DNA from: Planctomycetales bacterium
GTDB lineage: Bacteria > Planctomycetota > Phycisphaerae > SM23-33
Reading direction: 5' to 3'
DNA: 5,112 bases
Assembly (NCBI GenBank): GCA_030631085.1
Contig: DAOVLV010000182.1
Span: 1 to 5,112, forward strand
This document shows, piece by piece, positions 1 to 5,112 of the stretch. Position numbers and translations under genes: made by a program. Under the pieces are notes generated by a model. The model saw nothing but the letters and a program-made list of their open reading frames with translations. It was not told where the DNA came from and made no database searches. Position 1 is the stretch's first letter. Every line of letters begins with the position of its first letter.

Positions 1-1267
1 ACTCCGAGCCGCCCCATATCACCAGATTAGTGTAGCAGTCGGCGGTCTTTGTGCGGGGGTCGTATCGGAACTTTGACTTATCGTTCACCATTTTGGCGAT
101 TTCGATCAGCCTGACATTATTGCCCTCCACTACGATTCCCTCATCATATACAGGTTGGGAGCAATAGGTTCCACCTCCGGCCTTCCAATGATCGAGATAT
201 CTTCTGTACACGGCCCTCTTGCCCGGCCGGATAGGATAGACGCACCGGTCCCTATATACTTCGATGCAGTCCAGTTCGGCCCCCCTCAAACTGAACTCGA
301 ACGTCTTGGCGTTTTTGAGCCAGGGTTGGTTCTCCATGAGGCCGGGGACGATGCTTTCATCCACCCATGTGCGAAACCACCCGTCTTTGGAATACATAAC
401 CGTGAGCATGTGCCATTTTTCATCGGGTATCCACCAGTGATTCGGGCCGGCGCCGAAAGCCTCTTTGGACAGATCGATCCAGCCCCAGGCGCTGCCGGTG
501 GATCCTCCTATCCCCGGCAGGAATCCACACTGCATGCCAAAGTACCAGTGAATTGAATCCGAGGGGGTGCTGGCCCAGTGAACCTTGTTTCCTCTACCGT
601 CATCGCCGCGAATCCTGGGAAAACCCGGCGCTGCCTGATTAGGGTATCTGACTGTATATTTTCTCGATCGGTCACATTTCACCCAGCACCTCCACGTGCC
701 GTGGGCAATGTCGGAATTAATGGACAATCCTCTTCCGGCCAGGAAGGCTTTACTCGCATCGGAACGTATCTTTCCGCGTTTGTCTATGGTGTTCCATTCG
801 GGAAGCGGCCTGCCCCACGGATCCTTGCCAGTCCTTCCGTTCACCTTTCGGTCGCTGAAATAGTCAAAGAGATCCGGCGCTTCGGCTTTGGCCAAGGTCG
901 AAACCACCCATTCCTGATGTATCCCGCCGTCCTTATTGGAAACGCTGACGTGAATCTCCCATGTCCCTTTCTCATTCGGCACGGTCCAGATGAGTGAATT
1001 TCCCTTCGCCTCCTGCCGCACCTTCTTGTTCAGTCGCCATTCGTATTTTTCCGCATTCTCTGCTTTTACCTGAAAGGTTATTTTGTCTCCGGGTTTGACC
1101 AGGTACATCTTGTCTTTGGCATTGTCCTTATTTCGGGGACGACCGCCGATGGAACTGAAGTCCTTTATTACCGGCGGTTCTGCATGGACAGAACCATCCG
1201 TGTGGAGCAACACAACCGCGCCGGCCAACGCAGCCAGCAGCGCATTTGTTATCCGTATCCTTGACAT
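1..1267 (-). CDS. Secreted Ig/PKD-like plus LamG-like protein, 3' end cut by window edge
   Basis: Reading the minus strand from the ATG at 1267 gives 422 codons with no stop down to base 1, so the C-terminus lies outside the window. The start is fixed by AAGGAG seven bases upstream. Residues 1-29 form a signal peptide: basic MSRIR, a hydrophobic stretch NALLAALAGAVVLL, and a VHA cleavage site before E30. Residues about 55-125 look like an Ig/PKD-type beta domain (KPGDKITFQVKAENA, YEWRLN, GTWEIHVSVSNKDGG). Residues about 186-345 look like a laminin-G/concanavalin-type sandwich (GTWRCWVKC, EKWHMLTVMYSKDGWFRTWVD, ELDCIEVYRD). Residues 375-422 (EGIVVEGNNV, NLVIWGGSE) could begin a parallel beta-helix, but too little is present to tell. 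The product is probably exported and may bind or process a polymer. It shows no similarity to the three upstream paralogues. The frame is certain; the domain names are pattern-based inference. Confidence 0.87.
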   Translation of the reverse strand, partial: MSRIRITNALLAALAGAVVLLHTDGSVHAEPPVIKDFSSIGGRPRNKDNAKDKMYLVKPGDKITFQVKAENAEKYEWRLNKKVRQEAKGNSLIWTVPNEKGTWEIHVSVSNKDGGIHQEWVVSTLAKAEAPDLFDYFSDRKVNGRTGKDPWGRPLPEWNTIDKRGKIRSDASKAFLAGRGLSINSDIAHGTWRCWVKCDRSRKYTVRYPNQAAPGFPRIRGDDGRGNKVHWASTPSDSIHWYFGMQCGFLPGIGGSTGSAWGWIDLSKEAFGAGPNHWWIPDEKWHMLTVMYSKDGWFRTWVDESIVPGLMENQPWLKNAKTFEFSLRGAELDCIEVYRDRCVYPIRPGKRAVYRRYLDHWKAGGGTYCSQPVYDEGIVVEGNNVRLIEIAKMVNDKSKFRYDPRTKTADCYTNLVIWGGSE

Positions 1268-1344
1268 TTTTTGACTCCTTCGATGTAGCCGGTCGGCCTT
1301 CTGTAGTGTCCGGGGTTTCCGGGCAGCTTTGTCTGTGTGTCATT
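1268..1344 (-). other. 77-base intergenic gap, no clear terminator or promoter
   Basis: This is the longest gap in the window. It lies between the stop of the 459-residue gene and the start of the left-edge gene. I see only a 4-bp CCGG/CCGG stem around 1306-1318 with no U-tract after it, and no recognisable -35/-10 pair. The only clear element is the Shine-Dalgarno sequence at its downstream end. Read-through from the upstream genes is the simplest reading, but an unrecognised promoter here cannot be excluded. Confidence 0.5.
1275..1280 (-). promoter_or_regulatory. Ribosome binding site of the left-edge gene
   Basis: The minus strand reads AAGGAG, then seven bases, then ATG at 1267. This strong Shine-Dalgarno match decides the start of the 1-1267 gene, which is also the first codon of its signal peptide. 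Confidence 0.8.
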
Positions 1345-2724
1345 TTAATTCTTTGACTTGGACTTGCCTTTGAATTCCGCCTGCGTCCGGCGGTAGATGT
1401 CCATTGGGGTAACGACGTCAGCGGGAGTTTCGTCGGTCCTGTCGTAGAGGTAAAATATCAGGTATTCCAGTTCGCCGCCGGCAGGGGCCTTGTAGGTGAA
1501 TTCGCTCTTCTTCGCGTCGGCCTTACTGATGGTAACGGTCGAGGTGTAGTATTTGTCCCCGATTCTGCCTGTCAGCCGCCACTTGCCCGGATAAGTCGGC
1601 GACCACGGTTTTCCGTGCCGCCAACGGCTGCCGCGGATGTTCCGTGTATAGGCCCGGCGCCACTGAACGGTTACGTCCTGGCCGGCTTTGACTGTCTTCG
1701 CTATCTTCTGATATTTCCAGTAGCCGTGGACGAGGATGCCGATGTATATCGGATCCTTTTCGCCGCCGAACCGGGCGAACGGAGCGGTCCAGACCCTGCC
1801 GCAGGCGCCTTCGCCGACGCGGCTCCATCCGGCGTGCCAGCCGCCCGGTGCGTTGCCGGTGTAAGGTGCCGCCCGTTTCCCGTCAGGCCAGGTCATTACC
1901 CAGATAATGTCGGCGTCCATAATGAAATCGAGAAGCATCTTACCGGTAGTCGGGAACTTCACCACGTGGTGTGCCGGAAGCCTCAATGAATCGGCAACGA
2001 AGTCGGTCCCGCCGTCGCCGGCTTCGGGGATAATGTTGAATCGGCTCTCGCCGTGCATGCCCTGCTCGGAGGCCTGGCGAACCGGCTTGATCTGAACCCA
2101 ACTCTTACCTCCGCGGATTCGATAGGTGGTTGTAACGTTCACCGAGTATCCCTTGGGGAATCCCGGGCGGATGTGCGGATGCGAGGTGCTTTCGACCACG
2201 AGTTCTCCGGGCTGGTATTTCAGTATCTTTGCCCGGACCGATCCTTCCCCGTAGCAGCGGAGCCTTCCGGGCTTCTCGCCCCACCTGTACTTTCCGTCCG
2301 ATAGCGTTACGGGCGCGAAATACGACCTGTATGCCTCGTTGTGGCGCGAAGGGGTGGCGGCGGCGTCCATCTTGGCATAGATAAAGTTCGCGTCGCGAGC
2401 GCTTGAATGCAGCGAGACCCAGAAGTTGTGCCCTTCGAGGATGGGGTCTCCCTTGAACTTGTAGTCGAGTTTTCCGTAGGGAACCTGGACCCACTTGTTC
2501 CGGCGTTTCCATGCCTCACAGCCATAATGCTTGTGCGAGTCCTTGCCCATAGTGTCCCAGATGCGGACCTTCCCGGCCGGCAGGGCGCGATAACCGGTTT
2601 TGAGCACGGCAGCAGGTGCGGGTTTAGGCGCTGGGGTTTTGTCGGTGGCGGAACTGCGCGACGAAAGGGCCACAAATATAACGACCACAGCCGACAGTAC
2701 GATAGTTGTTCGTTTCATCAACAT
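1345..2724 (-). CDS. Secreted protein of unknown family, paralogue A (459 aa)
   Basis: This is a complete gene whose function I do not recognise. Residues 1-26 are a signal peptide (MLMKR, hydrophobic TIVLSAVVVIFVAL, SSA cleavage site), followed by a short Pro/Ala/Lys linker at 27-41. The mature part carries the family motifs in order: GYRALPAGKVRIWD (44-57), WVQVPYGK (78-85), EGHNFW (97-102), GMHGESR (222-228), KMLLDFIMDAD (262-272), GWHAGWSRVGEG (295-306), GYWKYQKI (334-341), YPGKWR (378-383) and YLYDRT with TPMDIYR (425-445). The segment YRIRGGKSWVQIKPV (201-215) resembles a strand of the large beta-sandwiches common in carbohydrate-active proteins, which is a weak hint only. The tail is Lys/Ser-rich (GKSKSKN). 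The first ATG has AAAGGAG six bases upstream. A second Met at codon 3 is possible but worse spaced. It is separated by 20 bases from the upstream paralogue, so co-transcription is likely. Confidence 0.93.
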   Translation of the reverse strand: MLMKRTTIVLSAVVVIFVALSSRSSATDKTPAPKPAPAAVLKTGYRALPAGKVRIWDTMGKDSHKHYGCEAWKRRNKWVQVPYGKLDYKFKGDPILEGHNFWVSLHSSARDANFIYAKMDAAATPSRHNEAYRSYFAPVTLSDGKYRWGEKPGRLRCYGEGSVRAKILKYQPGELVVESTSHPHIRPGFPKGYSVNVTTTYRIRGGKSWVQIKPVRQASEQGMHGESRFNIIPEAGDGGTDFVADSLRLPAHHVVKFPTTGKMLLDFIMDADIIWVMTWPDGKRAAPYTGNAPGGWHAGWSRVGEGACGRVWTAPFARFGGEKDPIYIGILVHGYWKYQKIAKTVKAGQDVTVQWRRAYTRNIRGSRWRHGKPWSPTYPGKWRLTGRIGDKYYTSTVTISKADAKKSEFTYKAPAGGELEYLIFYLYDRTDETPADVVTPMDIYRRTQAEFKGKSKSKN

Positions 2725-2730
2725 TTTTGT

Positions 2731-2737
2731 CTCCTTT
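2731..2737 (-). promoter_or_regulatory. Ribosome binding site of paralogue A
   Basis: AAAGGAG on the minus strand sits six bases before the ATG at 2724 and inside the 20-base gap after the upstream paralogue's stop. Its spacing favours the first ATG over the in-frame ATG two codons later. Confidence 0.8.
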
Positions 2738-2744
2738 GCTCTAA

Positions 2745-4091
2745 TTAATCGACAGAAGGCGCGGCGGGTTTTTTGCCCTGAATGGCCTCGCGGTAGATAT
2801 CCATTGGCGTATAGACGCCCCTGGCGGTGTCTTTGGTTCGGTCATAGAGGTAGATGAGCACGTACTCCAGTTTTCCGGCTGCCGGCGGTTTGAACGTCAG
2901 TTCCTTTTTGCCGACGCCTGCTTTATCAATGGTTATTTCACTTGTGTAATACTTCCCGTCGATCCGGCTGACCATCCGCCACTTGCCCGCGTACATAGGC
3001 CACCACGGGCCGTTCGTCTTGAACGGGCTGTCGGCCACTTTCCGCTCATAGGCGTACTTCCAGTTAATCGTGAAGTCCTTGCCTTTTTTGACCTGCGCGT
3101 CAATTTTCTGGTAATGCCAGTATCCGATGCGCAGGTGTCCAATGACGATTTTTTTGCCCATGAAGAAGGCGTATGGTGCGGAGACGACTCTCCCGCACCG
3201 TCCTTCCCCGATGTTGCTCCATCCGGCGTGGTACCCGTTCACCTGGTTCGACAGCATGAAGCGTCGTTTGCGGTATTGGACGGGCATACCGCGGTCCGGG
3301 CCTGATTTCGGGTCGGCGGGAGTCGGCATGAGGATCCAGAGGTTGTCGTCGTCCATTACGAAATCCAGGAGCATTTTCGCGGAGTGGTCGGGGATGACCG
3401 TGTAGCGATTCTTCTTGTCCTGGTCCAGGTCTTTGAGGGCGTCGTAAGCGTAGTCGGCTCCGCCCTTCATACCTTCGGGGAGGATTACGAACCTCGACTC
3501 GCCGTGCATTCCGACCGTGCTGCACTGGCTGACGGGTGTAATCTCCAGCCAGGGCTTGCCGGCTTTGACGCCGTAGTTCGCAACGACCTGGGCGACAGCC
3601 CGCTTGTCCTTGTTGGATTTCCTGCCCGCGCTCTGCACCACAATTTCTTTCGGGGTGTTCTTCAGCACCTTTATGTATCCGAGGTTTGCGCCACCGGCCC
3701 ACAGGCCTCCGGGCGTGAACCACCCTCGGTAAAGCAGGTTGTGGCGAGGGCACTTGGGGTCTGAAGGCTTCGGTTTGCGATACAACACCGGGCCGCTGAT
3801 ATAACTGTCCGACCTCCAGGTGATATTGAAGAAAAAAGTGGCCCCTTCCAGGGCGACATCGTGCTCGACGGTCTTGGGCGTCTTACCGTAAGGTATCTGT
3901 CGCCATTGCGCGCGATCCTTCCATCCTACGAAGGCCATGCTGAGTTTCCTGCCGTAGGCCTTTCTCATGTCCCACAGGCGGACTGTTCCGGGTTTGGGAC
4001 GGCGGTATCCGGCCTGCGGTTTTTCGGCTTCGGCCGCCGTCGCCCATACCGTCGCTATCATCAAAAACGCACATCCTTTGGTCTTCCACAT
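2745..4091 (-). CDS. Secreted protein of unknown family, paralogue B (448 aa)
   Basis: This is a complete gene of the same unnamed family as its two neighbours. The N-terminus is a signal peptide (MWKTKG, hydrophobic CAFLMIATVWATAA) with a likely cut after AEA at residue 22. Cys7 lies at the start of the hydrophobic stretch and is not in a lipobox, so a lipoprotein is unlikely. Family motifs follow: GYRRPKPGTVRLWD (28-41), WRQIPYGK (63-70), GMHGESR (194-200), KMLLDFVMDDD (239-249), GYHAGWSNIGEG (286-297), GYWHYQKI (323-330), YAGKWR (367-372) and IYLYDRT with TPMDIYR (413-434). It is the most divergent copy. It lacks the YGEGS block of the other two and has a longer, basic loop (about 255-285, with YRKRRF) between the MDDD and GYHAGW motifs. 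The C-terminal tail AIQGKKPAAP is shared with the next gene upstream. Its Shine-Dalgarno sequence overlaps the upstream stop codon, indicating tight operon packing. Its biochemical role is unknown; an extracellular polymer-related role is inference. Confidence 0.93.
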   Translation of the reverse strand: MWKTKGCAFLMIATVWATAAEAEKPQAGYRRPKPGTVRLWDMRKAYGRKLSMAFVGWKDRAQWRQIPYGKTPKTVEHDVALEGATFFFNITWRSDSYISGPVLYRKPKPSDPKCPRHNLLYRGWFTPGGLWAGGANLGYIKVLKNTPKEIVVQSAGRKSNKDKRAVAQVVANYGVKAGKPWLEITPVSQCSTVGMHGESRFVILPEGMKGGADYAYDALKDLDQDKKNRYTVIPDHSAKMLLDFVMDDDNLWILMPTPADPKSGPDRGMPVQYRKRRFMLSNQVNGYHAGWSNIGEGRCGRVVSAPYAFFMGKKIVIGHLRIGYWHYQKIDAQVKKGKDFTINWKYAYERKVADSPFKTNGPWWPMYAGKWRMVSRIDGKYYTSEITIDKAGVGKKELTFKPPAAGKLEYVLIYLYDRTKDTARGVYTPMDIYREAIQGKKPAAPSVD

Positions 4092-4101
4092 TATGGTGTT
4101 T

Positions 4102-4107
4102 TCCTTT
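4102..4107 (-). promoter_or_regulatory. Ribosome binding site of paralogue B, overlapping the upstream stop
   Basis: The minus strand reads TAAAGGA, in which the TAA is the stop of the upstream paralogue and AAAGGA is the probable Shine-Dalgarno sequence, ten bases before the ATG at 4091. The overlap suggests translational coupling of the two paralogues. The spacing is slightly long and the match is weaker than at the other two starts. Confidence 0.6.
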
Positions 4108-5112
4108 ATTTGTCCGGCGCAGCGGGTTTTTTCCCCTGGATGGCCTGCCGGTAAATGTCCATCGGGGTGAAGACGTCCTTTGGAGTCTCTTTCGTCCGGT
4201 CGTAGAGGTATATCAGCACGTACTCAAGTGTTCCCGAAACGGGGCTGGTGAACTCGAAGGCGGAACTTTTGGTATCGGCCTTACTGACTATTACTTCCCG
4301 GGTGTAGTGCTTTTTGTCTATGCAGCCGATCATGCGCCACTTTCCCGGGTAGATCGGCCTCCATGAAGCGCCTTTCATGAAGGGGTATCCGGCGCCTATC
4401 TCTTTGGCGTAAGGTCTGTACCCCAGCCGCGTCCGCACGCACTTCCACCGGCCTGTGAATTTCTCACCGGCTTTGACCTTCGCGTTGATCTTCTGGTAGT
4501 GCCAGTAGCCGAACCGGAGCGAGCCGATGATAATCGGTTCTTTTTCGTCGCCGAAATAGGCGAACGAGCTGCCCCATACAGCACTCTTACCCTCCCCTAT
4601 CCAGTTCCAGCCCCGGTGGTAGTTGGTTGTGCTCACGTCGGCCCACGGTCTGGCCTTCTTCGGCGTGGGCCAGGTTACCACGTACAGCTGGTCGTCGTCC
4701 ATCATCAGGTCGAGCATCATTCGGCTCTTTGTGGGGAAGGATATCTTGTGGTAGTTGGGGTGGTGCGGGGCGTAGATGGCAGCGTCGGCCAGGAAATCCT
4801 GACCCTTCCGGCCCGCCTCCGGAAAGACGAGCATGCGGGTCTCACCGTGCATGCCCTGCTCGGTGGCCATGCGCACAGGGGTGATTTCCACCCAGGGCCT
4901 GCCGGCCAGTATCCTATAGACGGTCGTAACCCTCGAGCCTCTGCTAGGGTGCGATTCACTCTCTACCGCGATCTCGCCGGGCGTGTTCTTGACAACACGC
5001 GCCTTGTTCGATCCTTCCCCGTAGTTCCGCAGTCCCGACCCGGCGGGGGAGTGAGACCTGTAGAGTTCGTTGTCGCCGCCGGGTGTGCCCTTGTCGTCCA
5101 CCTTGGGATAGA
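4106..5112 (-). CDS. Protein of unknown family, paralogue C, 5' end cut by window edge
   Basis: The frame is open from the right edge to the TAA at 4106-4108, giving 334 codons. The GTG at 5099-5101 should not be taken as the start. The codons before it read Y-P-K and align with YAKMD at residues 116-120 of paralogue A, so about 115 N-terminal residues, presumably with a signal peptide, lie outside the window. Counting from that GTG, visible family motifs are YGEGS (27-31), GMHGETR (83-89), RMMLDLMMDDD (127-137), YHRGWNWIGEG (161-171), GYWHYQKI (198-205), YPGKWR (251-256) and IYLYDRT with TPMDIYR (297-318), then the tail AIQGKKPAAPDK. The loop between the WKC and YPGKWR segments is about nine residues longer than in the other copies. 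The G.CGRV segment of the other two is replaced by GKSAVW. It is closest to paralogue A in the middle and to paralogue B at the C-terminus. Its function is not recognised; it is probably exported like its siblings. Confidence 0.92.
   Translation of the reverse strand, partial: YPKVDDKGTPGGDNELYRSHSPAGSGLRNYGEGSNKARVVKNTPGEIAVESESHPSRGSRVTTVYRILAGRPWVEITPVRMATEQGMHGETRMLVFPEAGRKGQDFLADAAIYAPHHPNYHKISFPTKSRMMLDLMMDDDQLYVVTWPTPKKARPWADVSTTNYHRGWNWIGEGKSAVWGSSFAYFGDEKEPIIIGSLRFGYWHYQKINAKVKAGEKFTGRWKCVRTRLGYRPYAKEIGAGYPFMKGASWRPIYPGKWRMIGCIDKKHYTREVIVSKADTKSSAFEFTSPVSGTLEYVLIYLYDRTKETPKDVFTPMDIYRQAIQGKKPAAPDK

Larger units (their letters stand above)
1345..5112 (-). repeat. Tandem array of three diverged paralogous genes
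   Basis: Three consecutive genes share the same ordered motif set from end to end, so the segment is a tandem gene duplication, at least threefold, which may continue past the right edge. The copies are old: DNA identity survives only in short runs, such as the 19 identical bases at 2051-2069 and 4845-4863 covering the EQGMHG codons, and 15 identical bases at 2240-2254 and 5010-5024 covering YGEGS. Indels sit in loops between motifs, which suggests divergence under selection for a common fold rather than decay. Confidence 0.85.

Noticed and set aside
155..997. Two plus-strand ORFs of 133 and 139 codons (155-556 and 578-997).
   Set aside because: They lie antisense to the uninterrupted 422-codon minus-strand frame, which has a signal peptide, a good ribosome binding site and domain-like content. 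The plus-strand translations look like low-meaning, Pro/Gly-rich shadow sequence.
1297..1325. Possible terminator hairpin after paralogue A.
   Set aside because: The CCGG/CCGG stem is only 4 bp, has no following U-tract, and the nearby GGCCGACCGGC run forms no better stem. It is not enough to call a terminator.
1128..1343. A 71-codon minus-strand ORF starting two bases after the stop of paralogue A.
   Set aside because: It has no Shine-Dalgarno sequence and overlaps the left-edge gene in another frame. Its Arg/Cys-rich translation is typical of an out-of-frame reading.
3100..3753. A 217-codon minus-strand ORF within paralogue B.
   Set aside because: It is a +1-type shadow of paralogue B, very rich in Arg and Pro, with no ribosome binding site. 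The paralogue's own frame has all the family motifs.
5099..5101. GTG as the start codon of paralogue C.
   Set aside because: The frame stays open to the window edge and the upstream codons Y-P-K align with the internal YAK of paralogue A, so this is an internal Val codon.

Overview
The window is a densely coded, co-directional block on the minus strand of what looks like a bacterial genome. It holds four genes, two of them cut by the window edges. In transcription order (right to left) they are: a 3' fragment of a gene entering from the right edge (4106-5112), a complete 448-residue gene (2745-4091), a complete 459-residue gene (1345-2724), and a gene truncated at the left edge (1-1267, 422 codons visible). 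The gaps are 14, 20 and 77 bases. The three visible starts each have a purine-rich Shine-Dalgarno sequence, which fits a single operon. No RNA gene, mobile element, CRISPR array, convincing terminator or promoter is visible.

The first three genes are paralogues of one secreted protein family that I cannot assign to a named family. They share an ordered set of motifs: GYR...VR.WD, W.Q[VI]PYGK, GMHGE[ST]R, a ML[LD]-rich motif ending in MD[AD]D, a GW-GEG block, GYW[KH]YQKI, Y[PA]GKWR, and a C-terminal YLYDRT...TPMDIYR. The two complete copies start with clear Sec-type signal peptides. The middle section reads like beta-sandwich strands of the type common in carbohydrate-active proteins, but that is an inference. 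The left-edge gene is unrelated to them. It encodes a signal peptide, an Ig/PKD-like beta domain and a laminin-G/concanavalin-like region, then continues out of the window. It has no stop codon inside the window.

All four products are therefore probably exported, and the cluster may act on or bind an extracellular polymer, possibly a polysaccharide. No regulator, transporter or recognised catalytic enzyme is visible to confirm this. The moderately high GC content, tandem secreted paralogues of unknown function and LamG-like neighbour suggest a free-living Planctomycetes/PVC-type or similar environmental bacterium. That assignment is tentative and based on gene style only.
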